Assembly: GCA_017961235.1 (NCBI GenBank)
Contig: JAGCXQ010000004.1
Span: 62,001 to 126,000 of the forward strand
Reading direction: 5' to 3'
DNA: 64,000 bases
From: Clostridiales bacterium
GTDB lineage: Bacteria; Bacillota; Clostridia; Saccharofermentanales; Saccharofermentanaceae
The translations under genes were made by a program, and so were the position numbers. Within the stretch, counting starts at the first letter, position 1. Each line of letters starts with the position of its first letter. The notes under the pieces are model-generated. The model saw nothing but the letters and a program-made list of their open reading frames with translations, ran no database searches and was not told where the DNA came from. Positions 45,699-53,789 of the stretch are shown here, one piece after another.

Positions 45699-45728
45699 AC
45701 CTGTCCCTGTTCCTTTCCCATCCAAGCA

Positions 45729-46385
45729 TCACTTCGCCTCTTTGGAATAATAATCTGCCAGGTTGCGCTTCGCTTCCTCAATAATATCTTCCGTCAACCC
45801 GACAGAATTGTAGGAACGGCTTGTGGTCATGTTGTCCTTCTGCGGAACGACCACCGTCACGATCTGCTTATCATTCGGGTCCACCATGCCCAGGTGCATC
45901 AGGGCCTGCTTGCGGACCTGCTCCAGGTCTGCGCTGATGAAGATGGACTCTCTCATCTGGCTTGTTTCCTGGCGCATTTTGTTGATCTGGCGCTCTTTAT
46001 TATTATTCGCAAAGTTCATCGATGCGATCTGTGCTTCATTATACACCAGCAGACCGAAGAGCGCGGTGACAAACGCTACCGCCAGAGCGAACAAAATAAA
46101 GTCGCGGAAACGCTTCAAAGTCATGGAAATTGTCTTTTTGCGGTAGTTTCCATAAACAGCTTCGACCGCACGCTTATTCTGCATGCGGATCTTCTTTTTC
46201 TTCGCTTCTTTCTGTTCTTTTGTTTCTTTTAATACAACACCGGACTGTTCCATGGCACTCATATAACGCTCCGCCTCCCCGTCATCGAAAGCAAGGAAGT
46301 TCAGGCCGATCGAATAATCGGTCCCCGTATGCTTCAATAGAGCATCTACTGTTTCTTTTTTATTCAGTTTTACTGCTGAAGCCAT
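45729..46385 (-). CDS. ftsL: FtsL-like septum formation protein
   Basis: A bitopic protein of 218 residues, larger than typical FtsL (about 120). There is a long N-terminal cytoplasmic region (1-108), one transmembrane helix (about 109-132), and an extracytoplasmic coiled coil (about 140-175) ending in a conserved KxA-x3-LGMxxP-like stretch. It lies between rsmH and the class B PBP, the canonical place of ftsL, and overlaps rsmH by 16 bases. FtsL partners with FtsB/DivIC and FtsQ to activate septal synthesis. Symbol given by synteny and architecture. Confidence 0.85.
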   Translation of the reverse strand: MASAVKLNKKETVDALLKHTGTDYSIGLNFLAFDDGEAERYMSAMEQSGVVLKETKEQKEAKKKKIRMQNKRAVEAVYGNYRKKTISMTLKRFRDFILFALAVAFVTALFGLLVYNEAQIASMNFANNNKERQINKMRQETSQMRESIFISADLEQVRKQALMHLGMVDPNDKQIVTVVVPQKDNMTTSRSYNSVGLTEDIIEEAKRNLADYYSKEAK

Positions 46386-47353
46386 ACCTCTTCATTCCTT
46401 TCAAATACTCTCAGCTTGGCACACCCCGAGCGTTTATTCTCCACAGCTTCTTTTTTAGAAGCAACGATGGGCTTGCTGTGGATCTGTTTACCCATCGGAC
46501 GCTTCCCACATACACACACCGGGAATTCTCTCGGGCAGGTACATGGATTTTCCAGTTTGCGGAAGGCCTCCTTAACCAGCCGATCCTCCAACGAATGGAA
46601 GGAGATCACCGCGAAACGGCCATGTGCATTCAGCAGAGCAGGTACTGTCTCCAGAAGCTCGGATACCGAAGACAGTTCGTGATTGACTTCGATACGGATC
46701 GCCTGGAAGCATCTTCTCGCCGGATGCTGATCCTCTTTTCTGGCGGCGTGGGGCATCGCAGAACGGATAATGTCCGCAAGCGCTGTTGTCGAGCGGATCG
46801 GCGCTTCGGCTCTCTTCTTGACGATCGCCGATGCGATCCTTCCCGCGTATCTTTCCTCGCCGTAGTCCCGGAAGATCCTCGTAAGATCACTCTCGGAATA
46901 CTCATTGACCACTACTTCCGCGGAGAGTTCCTGCTGCTGGTTCATCCGCATATCCAGCGGACCTTCCTTCATGTAGGAAAAGCCACGTTCATCCGTGTCG
47001 ATCTGATGCGAGGATACGCCGAGATCGGCAAGTACCCCATCTACCTTTTCAATGTTCATCTCTTTGAGCACTTCCGAGATCTCCGAAAAGTCGGTCTTTT
47101 TCAGTACCCATTTATTCCCGGCACCCAGCTCTTCTCTTCTTCTCTCACAAGCCGCAAGTGCCTCATCGTCTTTATCCAGCGAGATCAGAAGACCATGGTC
47201 TCCCAGTCTCTCTACGATCCCGGCGCTATGTCCGCCGCCGCCGGCTGTACAGTCCACATAGATTCCGTCTGCCTTGATAGCCAGACCATCCATACATTCC
47301 TCGAAAAGCACCGGAACGTGATGGAAATTACAATCCTGTGATCTCGTATCCAT
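46370..47353 (-). CDS. rsmH: 16S rRNA (cytosine1402-N4)-methyltransferase RsmH
   Basis: Methylates C1402 in the decoding centre. The 327 residues show the family's early HHVPVLFEE, the SAM loop DCTAGGGGHS, LADLGVSSHQ and FHSLEDR. It is the second gene of the division operon, overlapping mraZ by 26 bases. Confidence 0.96.
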   Translation of the reverse strand: MDTRSQDCNFHHVPVLFEECMDGLAIKADGIYVDCTAGGGGHSAGIVERLGDHGLLISLDKDDEALAACERRREELGAGNKWVLKKTDFSEISEVLKEMNIEKVDGVLADLGVSSHQIDTDERGFSYMKEGPLDMRMNQQQELSAEVVVNEYSESDLTRIFRDYGEERYAGRIASAIVKKRAEAPIRSTTALADIIRSAMPHAARKEDQHPARRCFQAIRIEVNHELSSVSELLETVPALLNAHGRFAVISFHSLEDRLVKEAFRKLENPCTCPREFPVCVCGKRPMGKQIHSKPIVASKKEAVENKRSGCAKLRVFERNEEVWLQQ

Positions 47354-47762
47354 CCAGATCGATACTCTCCTGTTCCGCCGTCTCGCTTACCGCGTCGTAG
47401 TACTTCTTCGTGCAGATCTCCAGGACATCCTTCTCGATCTGATAGATGCAGATCTCGTCCGAAGGTGCCGCGCCGATACGGTTCCAAAGCTCGGAACTTA
47501 CGGAGATACGGCCCTGTCCGTCCATATCGCACTCGAGTGCCTCACCAATGATCTGACGTCTTGCATGACGGATCTTCGGATTGGTCATCGGGATCTTACT
47601 GAACTGCTCCACGATCCCCTGAAAGCGGTCATTACTGTAGATACTGAGATAGCCTTTGTCCTGGTTTAAGGTAACGAACATGGGCGAGCCGATCTGATCC
47701 CGGAGTTTCGCCGGAATGAAGATCCTTCCCTTCGCGTCCATTTTGTTGATAAACCGAGCCAT
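47328..47762 (-). CDS. mraZ: Transcriptional regulator MraZ
   Basis: A 144-residue AbrB-like DNA-binding protein made of two tandem swapped-hairpin domains, each with a DxKGRI(F/S)(I/V)P-like motif (DAKGRIFIP at about residue 9, DGQGRISVS at about 81). MraZ usually represses the division operon by binding repeats in its own promoter. A direct-repeat array in the upstream region (47792-47839) fits this. It is the first gene of the cluster. Confidence 0.95.
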   Translation of the reverse strand: MARFINKMDAKGRIFIPAKLRDQIGSPMFVTLNQDKGYLSIYSNDRFQGIVEQFSKIPMTNPKIRHARRQIIGEALECDMDGQGRISVSSELWNRIGAAPSDEICIYQIEKDVLEICTKKYYDAVSETAEQESIDLDGYEITGL

Positions 47763-47791
47763 GCTCTCCCCTTATCATTCGGTGTGATTTT

Positions 47792-47839
47792 CACCACGAT
47801 TCAACACCACTAGTGACCATGCACACCACTTTCCACCAC
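47792..47839 (-). promoter_or_regulatory. Putative MraZ-binding repeats (four GTGGTG boxes)
   Basis: On the minus strand GTGGTG occurs at 47839-47834, 47829-47824, 47810-47805 and 47797-47792. The first two form a direct repeat of AAAGTGGT with a ten-base period, matching the AAAGTG(G/T)N3 repeats reported for MraZ of Mollicutes. They lie around and just downstream of the predicted transcription start, ideal for autorepression. Spacing of the last two is less regular (19 and 13). Confidence 0.75.
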
Positions 47840-47851
47840 TTTTATGGTGTA

Positions 47852-47880
47852 ATTGTAATAAAATAACGTTTACATTTCAA
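47852..47880 (-). promoter_or_regulatory. Promoter of the mraZ division operon
   Basis: TTGAAA (47880-47875) and TACAAT (47857-47852), spacer 17, on the minus strand, immediately upstream of the putative MraZ boxes. Confidence 0.65.
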
Positions 47881-47975
47881 TACTGTTTCAGACGGAAATC
47901 TTAGAGATCCGGCACTTTTTCGGGCAAAAGACGAACAAACGCTCCCTTTGTTCGAAAAAACTGTATTTTAACGAC

Positions 47976-48043
47976 AAAAAGGAAATACTTTCTTGTGCTG
48001 TCCTCGGACTTCCGTCCTGCGGAGGCACTTGAAAGTATTTCCT
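47976..48043 (-). terminator. Long structured terminator after rodA
   Basis: A 13-bp perfect outer stem (48043-48031 with 47992-47980) encloses about 38 bases that fold further: GTGC/GCAC, CCTC/GAGG and GGAC-TTCC-GTCC pairings. A T-run follows (47980-47976). It lies 54 bases after the rodA stop and ends the rimP-to-rodA operon. It is much larger than other terminators here. Confidence 0.8.
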
Positions 48044-48096
48044 CTTTTGTCAAATTATAGTAGTTTTTTCAAACAAACGTCGCGTTCGCGAGCTGA

Positions 48097-49227
48097 CTAC
48101 GCTGACGACTGTTTTCGATCCATGGATATATTTAGTATGAACCCTAGCGATATGAAGTTAACCATCATCGCAGTACCACCCATGCTGACAAACGGCAGCG
48201 GAATACCCGTGATCGGCAGAAGTCCGACGCACATGCCCATATTCTCGATAAAGTGGAAGGCATAGGATCCGGTCAGGCCGACGATGATATAGGAATAGGA
48301 TTTCCGCGAGGACTTCGATGCGACATAGAGGCACCGCACCAGGAAGAAAAATGCCAGAAGCAGTATGGCTGTCGTGCCGATAAAGCCCATACGTTCCGAT
48401 ACCGCGGAATAGATAAAGTCGGATTCTTTTACGGGAACCTTTACGAGGATGCCCGTGTGATTTCCCGTAAGACCGCCCGATGCAATCGCGGCCTTGGACT
48501 GGACGAGATTCCACTCGGATACCGGGTCTGAACCTTCGAAGATCAGGGAAAGGATCCTCTTCTTCTGGAAGGGCTCGAGATAGAAATTCCATACTAGCGG
48601 GATCACGCCGACGACAGCGGCAGAGATCGCGAGCACGAAGTATCTGTACTTGAGGTTCCAGATAAAGAGCATGCAGACTAAGGAAAAAAGGATAACCATC
48701 GCGGTACCGAAGTCCGGCTGCTTCATGATAAGCAGAAGCGGGATTCCGTAAAGGATACCGAGATATACCCATCCGCGGATCATCGAGATCACCTTGTTAC
48801 TCATATCCTCCAGGATATAAGATGCGCAGATGACCAGTCCGATCTTCGTCAGCTCGGACGGCTGGAATGTACCTAATACAGGGAGTTTCATCCAGGAGTC
48901 GGCGCCCCATGTGCTCTCGAGGGTAAATCCGTCGATGATTACATATACCAGCAGCAGGAGCGATACACCATAGAAGATCCATCCGATGAGCTTCATGAAC
49001 TGAGTATCCAGAAGGCAGATCAGCAGTGCAAATCCCACGCCGATAGCGGCAGCGATCACCTGCTTATAGAAGATACCGGGATACCCTTCAAAACCTTGTG
49101 AAAGAACCAGATTCAGGACATAAAGACCTATGGTGGTAATGGACAGGATCGGGATGATCAGCCAGAAATCCACTGTACGAAGCGAATTATTCTTCAGAAA
49201 TTCGATACCGGACTTGCCCTGATTCAT
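48097..49227 (-). CDS. rodA: Rod-shape peptidoglycan glycosyltransferase RodA (SEDS family)
   Basis: A 376-residue SEDS protein with ten predicted membrane helices and the family segments QPSELTK, PDFGTA, GFIG and GIPLPFVSMGG at the C-terminus. It is shorter than the FtsW at 38935 and lies outside the division cluster beside lgt, so the elongation protein RodA is the better call. It polymerises lateral-wall peptidoglycan with a class B PBP encoded elsewhere. Confidence 0.9.
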   Translation of the reverse strand: MNQGKSGIEFLKNNSLRTVDFWLIIPILSITTIGLYVLNLVLSQGFEGYPGIFYKQVIAAAIGVGFALLICLLDTQFMKLIGWIFYGVSLLLLVYVIIDGFTLESTWGADSWMKLPVLGTFQPSELTKIGLVICASYILEDMSNKVISMIRGWVYLGILYGIPLLLIMKQPDFGTAMVILFSLVCMLFIWNLKYRYFVLAISAAVVGVIPLVWNFYLEPFQKKRILSLIFEGSDPVSEWNLVQSKAAIASGGLTGNHTGILVKVPVKESDFIYSAVSERMGFIGTTAILLLAFFFLVRCLYVASKSSRKSYSYIIVGLTGSYAFHFIENMGMCVGLLPITGIPLPFVSMGGTAMMVNFISLGFILNISMDRKQSSA

Positions 49228-49236
49228 CGGAGCCTC

Positions 49237-50403
49237 TTACTTTTCTTCTTCGTCCTGATCAGAAGACTCTTCGGTCTCTTCCTCTTCAGAAAGATCCTCG
49301 GAATCCGTCTCTTCCTCCGCGTCAGCGTCTTCCTCAGAAGACTCGCCGTCGTCAGAATCGGATCCTTCCTCTTTCTCTTCTTCGTCGATCGAGAAAGAAG
49401 ACTTCGACAGACGCTCTACGCGGTCCTCGATATCTTCGCCTTCCTCATAGTCACGGAGCTTCTGCTCTTTTCTTCTCTTCGCATCACGGCGCATCTGCTC
49501 GTCCGCCTTGATGAACTTCTCCGGGATCGGCTTCTTCTCCCAGTCGTAGATACGGCCTAGGGAAATAACCAGGAGTCCGATAACGATCAGGATCAGAGAG
49601 AGCACCTGGGATGTACGCAGGTTCGTGCCGGAGATATAGAGAGAATCCGTACGAAGTCCCTCGATAAAGAAACGGATGATACCGTAAAGGACGCAGTAGC
49701 ATGCAGTCGTAGTCCACGGCTTTTTGCTCTTCTTACGTACCGCAAGAAGAATGAAGAAAATGATCAATGTTCCGACGGATTCATAGAAGAATGTCGGGTG
49801 TACCGGCATGTCGGAATCAAGATTCGGGCAGTGAAGGCTCAGGTAACGTCCGATCTGCGCACTCTTCATACCCCACGGAAGATTGGTCGTCGTACCAAAT
49901 GCTTCCTGGTTAAAGAAGTTGCCCCAGCGGCCGATTGCCTGGCCAAGTGGAATATAAACGATCGCAAAATCCATAACGGTAGATACCGGGATCTTTCTGA
50001 TCTTACTCATCAGGAAAATAGCAAGCGCTGCGCCAAGGACACCGCCGTAGATGGCAAGTCCGCCTTCACGCACATTCGTGATATTGGAAAGTGTTTTTCC
50101 GATATCGCCCTTTACATGGTACGTGCTCCACTCACAGAAAACATAGTAGAGACGGGCGCCGATAAAGGCCAGCGGGAAGCAAAGGAGGCAGTAGTCCGTG
50201 ACAAGATCCGGTGTCATGCCGTGCTTTCTGCACTGCTTCATACCCAGGATCAGGCACAGCAGGACCGCCAGCGCGATCAGGATACCATACCAGTAGAACT
50301 TAATTCCGGCGATCTCAAAAGCAATATTATTTATCTTAAACTTCCATCCGAATCCGGGGAAGGAAACCCATATCTTCTCCAGTGCTAATAAATGATGCAG
50401 CAT
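49237..50403 (-). CDS. lgt: Prolipoprotein diacylglyceryl transferase with acidic tail
   Basis: Transfers diacylglycerol from phosphatidylglycerol to the lipobox Cys of prolipoproteins. Seven predicted helices; the signature GRWGNFFNQEAFG and the GARLYYV segment contain the catalytic/binding His/Arg region. It has 388 residues, over 100 more than usual: residues about 290-388 form a cytoplasmic tail with a basic stretch and then nearly continuous Asp/Glu/Ser, probably disordered. The tail's role is unknown. Confidence 0.93.
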   Translation of the reverse strand: MLHHLLALEKIWVSFPGFGWKFKINNIAFEIAGIKFYWYGILIALAVLLCLILGMKQCRKHGMTPDLVTDYCLLCFPLAFIGARLYYVFCEWSTYHVKGDIGKTLSNITNVREGGLAIYGGVLGAALAIFLMSKIRKIPVSTVMDFAIVYIPLGQAIGRWGNFFNQEAFGTTTNLPWGMKSAQIGRYLSLHCPNLDSDMPVHPTFFYESVGTLIIFFILLAVRKKSKKPWTTTACYCVLYGIIRFFIEGLRTDSLYISGTNLRTSQVLSLILIVIGLLVISLGRIYDWEKKPIPEKFIKADEQMRRDAKRRKEQKLRDYEEGEDIEDRVERLSKSSFSIDEEEKEEGSDSDDGESSEEDADAEEETDSEDLSEEEETEESSDQDEEEK

Positions 50404-50449
50404 CTTTGGACCTCATTTCTCTTTTCTTTCTTGTTCTTGCAATATAATA

Positions 50450-51436
50450 TCACACATATCCTTCAAATCGAACAGGTATTTGACGGCTTCTGTGATATTC
50501 CCGGGCCGCCTCCTGGTCTTTTGTCATCTGCGCCTGAAGCTCATCTACAGAGGTGAACTGCGTCTCGGGACGGAGGAACTTCAGAAGCATGACTGTTCCC
50601 GTCGTTCCGTAGAGCTGATAGTGGCCATCGAGGATCATCGTCTCCGTAAGCGGGACGGTATCTTCTTTATTGACAGTCGGACGCATCCCGATATTCGTGA
50701 TGCCGGGATACATCTTCCCTTCAAAGAGATAAGCGGAGGCATATACTCCGAACTTCGGGATCATCTTCTGTTCCGGAATACGGATATTCGCCGTCGGGAA
50801 TCCGAGTTTTCTTCCGAGCTGCTGGCCCTTTTCGACGATCCCGGAAAATGCGGTCGGATGGTCGAGGAGCTTCTCAGCCATATCCACATCTCCCGATGCG
50901 ATCAGTTCACGGACCCAGCTGCTGGACACTCTTCTTCCTTCGCAATTGATCGGATCAACGGAAACTACGGTGATCCCGTTCTTCTCGCCCCAGGCCTTCA
51001 GCGTCTTGACATCGCCCTGCCGGTCCTTTCCGAAGTGATAATCGCGTCCGACCACGATCACGCGGGCGTGCATCCAGCCCTTCAGGCAGACCTCCATAAA
51101 GGTCTCCGGACTCATCCTCTTTACTCTTTCATTAAAAGGGAGCGCGAAAAGATCGTCGATGCCCATATGGGATATCAGACGGCATCTTTCCGGATAGGTC
51201 GTGATCAGGTTCTTCTGGGATTTACTTGCGGGCGGATTCTCAAAGGTCTGAACCGCCGCGCGGATCTTATACTTCTTTGCCTGCTCGAGCATCGTCGAGA
51301 AGATCTTCTGATGTCCCATATGTATACCGTCAAAGTAGCCAAGCGCTACAGCACGCGAAGCCGTACTCTCCATCGTGCTCGAGGGCGTGGAGATGAGTTT
51401 CCCGTCTTTATTTATGATGCAGTTCCATACGTTCAT
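50450..51436 (-). CDS. ribF: Bifunctional riboflavin kinase/FAD synthetase
   Basis: Phosphorylates riboflavin to FMN and adenylates it to FAD. The N-terminal nucleotidyltransferase domain has the GYFDGIHMGHQ motif; the C-terminal kinase domain (about 190-310) has the TANI stretch and TNIG(M)RPT. Length 328 is typical. It is one base after truB, as in many Firmicutes. Confidence 0.95.
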   Translation of the reverse strand: MNVWNCIINKDGKLISTPSSTMESTASRAVALGYFDGIHMGHQKIFSTMLEQAKKYKIRAAVQTFENPPASKSQKNLITTYPERCRLISHMGIDDLFALPFNERVKRMSPETFMEVCLKGWMHARVIVVGRDYHFGKDRQGDVKTLKAWGEKNGITVVSVDPINCEGRRVSSSWVRELIASGDVDMAEKLLDHPTAFSGIVEKGQQLGRKLGFPTANIRIPEQKMIPKFGVYASAYLFEGKMYPGITNIGMRPTVNKEDTVPLTETMILDGHYQLYGTTGTVMLLKFLRPETQFTSVDELQAQMTKDQEAAREYHRSRQIPVRFEGYV

Positions 51437-51437
51437 A

Positions 51438-52394
51438 TTACGCGAAAACCCTTTCTTCGCGGATCAGGAGGCCCTCCTGCGATTCTTCCGGATAGATCAC
51501 GGCACAAGGGCGCCCCTCATGAAGCGCCAGAACCCGATCTTCCGGCTTCGCTCCTATTGCATCCATTCTATCCTTAAATACCGAGAAATCAAGTTTTTTA
51601 CCATTTCTCAGATCAATAGCTTCTTTTTCCGTTACCTCGATCTTCGGAAGTGCTCCCATCGCTTCCGCCTCTTCCACGACAAAAGCACTGTCACCGCTGC
51701 TGTAGCGTCTCTCGATCTCTTCGAGGGAGAGTGCTTTTTCCACGGAAAAAGGACCGCTCGACAGCCGGCGCAGCGACTCGCAGTAGGCGCCGGTCCCGAG
51801 GTCCTGACCGATATCTTCGCAGAGGGTACGGATATAGGTGCCCTTGCTGCAGTGCACGTCCATGCGGACATGGATCAGCTCCTGATCTTCCCAGATCTCT
51901 CCGACATCGATACTGAAAATAGTGACTTTGCGGGATGGGATCTCGACGGACTGGCCCTTTCTCGCGTAGTCATACGCCGGACGGCCGTTGATCTTAACGG
52001 CGGAATAGACCGACGGGACCTGCGTGATCTCCCCGATCATTTTCTTTATGCTTTCCCGGATCTTTGATGCATCATTGGCAAGAATCGCCTGCTTTTCGGT
52101 CTCATCCGGGATCCTGCCGCCGATGACCTCGCCTTCGATATCGCCGGTGGAGGTCACTTTCCCCAGGACCATCACGGCGCGGTAGATCTTCTCATCGTTT
52201 TCCATATAGCGGAGCACACGCGTACCGCGGCCCACCGCCACCGCCAGAAGGCCCGTGGCAAAGGGGTCAAGCGTGCCGGCGTGTCCGGCTTTCTTTACGC
52301 CGAATATCTTTCGGATACGGGATGTGACCGAAAACGATGTCATACCCTCCGGCTTATCCACCAGAACGATTCCACTCGGAGTATTATCGGTCAT
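51438..52394 (-). CDS. truB: tRNA pseudouridine55 synthase TruB
   Basis: Makes pseudouridine 55 in the tRNA T-loop. The 318 residues contain the KPEGMTS start motif and HAGTLDPFATG with the catalytic Asp. The C-terminal extension (about 220-318) is the TruB C-terminal/PUA-like region. It overlaps the DHH phosphoesterase by four bases. Two copies of the dispersed 9-mer lie within 60 bases of each other here (51681 and 51730). Confidence 0.95.
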   Translation of the reverse strand: MTDNTPSGIVLVDKPEGMTSFSVTSRIRKIFGVKKAGHAGTLDPFATGLLAVAVGRGTRVLRYMENDEKIYRAVMVLGKVTSTGDIEGEVIGGRIPDETEKQAILANDASKIRESIKKMIGEITQVPSVYSAVKINGRPAYDYARKGQSVEIPSRKVTIFSIDVGEIWEDQELIHVRMDVHCSKGTYIRTLCEDIGQDLGTGAYCESLRRLSSGPFSVEKALSLEEIERRYSSGDSAFVVEEAEAMGALPKIEVTEKEAIDLRNGKKLDFSVFKDRMDAIGAKPEDRVLALHEGRPCAVIYPEESQEGLLIREERVFA

Positions 52395-53416
52395 GTTCTC
52401 TCCAGAAAAGCACTTGCTTCCGCGACGATCGTGTCGGCGAAAGTATCGATATCCACATTCTTTCCGGAGAATCCGGCGGCACGGTGATGTCCGCCGCCGC
52501 CCATCTTCTGGGCAAATTCAGACGCATCAAATCCGACTTTCGTTCGAAGGTTGACGCGCAGTTCATTATTCTCGGTCTCGCGGATAACGAACGAGGCAAG
52601 GACCGTGTCGATATCTCTTAGGATATTGACGATGCCGTCCGCTGCACCTTCCGGCGCATCCGTCTCATCCATCATCTGCTTCGTGATCTTCGTCACGGCG
52701 ATCTTTCCGTCTGCAAAGAGCTTCATGTTCGAGAGCGCCATCGCGTGAAGGCGTACTTTTCCTTCACAGGTCTCGTCGAAAAGATGATATGCGTTATCCG
52801 TGACATTGGCACCGCGCTCCATCAGGTCCGCAGCGATCTGGAAAGTACTCGGGCTGGTATTTTCATAGGAAAAACGGCCGGAATCGGACTGGATACCTAC
52901 CATCAGGCAATCCGCCTCGAAACGGTCGATCAGCTTTTGTTCAAACTTCTCCTCCCACGTCTGAAGAAGAAGATACATCAGTTCCGCACAGGATGCGGAC
53001 TTTCCATCTACATAAGCGATCTCCGCCTCCGGCGAAGCGGACACATGGTGGTCTAGTACCACTTTCTTCTCCGCGCCGGAATAGAGGGACTCTGCTTTTC
53101 CCATACGGTGGCCTTCGGAACAATCCACGGCAAATGCCAGTCCCTGACGGGATCGGATCTCCTGTTCGTTATCGTCAGTTACGACCGTGATCAGGTCGTC
53201 GGGAACATTCATAAATGAGAGCCTTGGCGGGATTTGCCAGTCCAGGATCACCTGGGCTCTGTACCCGAGTTTTCTAAGCGAAGACGCGAGCGCCACAGCG
53301 GTGCCCACACAATCGCCATCCACACGGGCATGCGGGAAGATCTGTACTTCCTTTTCTTTATCTGAAGGAAGATATGCCAGCACAAGGCCGGAGTACTCAT
53401 TCATGGTTTCCTGCAC
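52391..53416 (-). CDS. DHH-family phosphoesterase (NrnA/Orn-like nanoRNase)
   Basis: A 341-residue DHH-DHHA1 phosphoesterase. The N-terminal part has HARVDGDCVG (usually HxxPDxD; here Arg-Val-Asp), VDCSEGHR, and LDHHVS; the C-terminal DHHA1 domain ends in MGGGGHHRAAGF. Members such as NrnA degrade oligoribonucleotides and pAp, and some hydrolyse cyclic dinucleotide products. It sits between rbfA and truB, the usual location in Firmicutes. Confidence 0.9.
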   Translation of the reverse strand: MQETMNEYSGLVLAYLPSDKEKEVQIFPHARVDGDCVGTAVALASSLRKLGYRAQVILDWQIPPRLSFMNVPDDLITVVTDDNEQEIRSRQGLAFAVDCSEGHRMGKAESLYSGAEKKVVLDHHVSASPEAEIAYVDGKSASCAELMYLLLQTWEEKFEQKLIDRFEADCLMVGIQSDSGRFSYENTSPSTFQIAADLMERGANVTDNAYHLFDETCEGKVRLHAMALSNMKLFADGKIAVTKITKQMMDETDAPEGAADGIVNILRDIDTVLASFVIRETENNELRVNLRTKVGFDASEFAQKMGGGGHHRAAGFSGKNVDIDTFADTIVAEASAFLERT

Positions 53417-53771
53417 GTTCCTGATCCTCCTTGATCGTACGGTCGATCAGATTCATAAGATCCATGCCTTTCTCGATCGATTCATCCAGCTTGAAGTGCA
53501 GTTCCGGTGCGACACGAAGCTTGATCCGCTTCGCGATCTGGGAACGGATGAAGCCGGAGGCGCGGTTCACGGCCTCCATGCATTCTCTTTTCTCCTGCTG
53601 GGAACCATATACCGAGAGAAAAACAGTGGCATGGGTCAGATCTGAGGACATGCGCACCTCCATAACGGAAGTCATCATCGGGATACGGGGATCCTTGACT
53701 TCCGTCAGCAGAAGCTGCGAAATGACTTTCTGTATCTCATCGCCCACTCGGGCGGCACGATTCTGTCTCAT
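53397..53771 (-). CDS. rbfA: 30S ribosome-binding factor A
   Basis: A 124-residue KH-like protein needed for late 16S rRNA maturation and cold adaptation. The conserved VKDPRIP and HATVFLSVY segments and the F-I-R-S-Q/KRIKLR region identify it. It is between infB and the DHH gene, overlapping the latter by 20 bases. Confidence 0.94.
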   Translation of the reverse strand: MRQNRAARVGDEIQKVISQLLLTEVKDPRIPMMTSVMEVRMSSDLTHATVFLSVYGSQQEKRECMEAVNRASGFIRSQIAKRIKLRVAPELHFKLDESIEKGMDLMNLIDRTIKEDQERAGNHE

Positions 53772-53789
53772 ACTCTCTCCTGGTACGGA

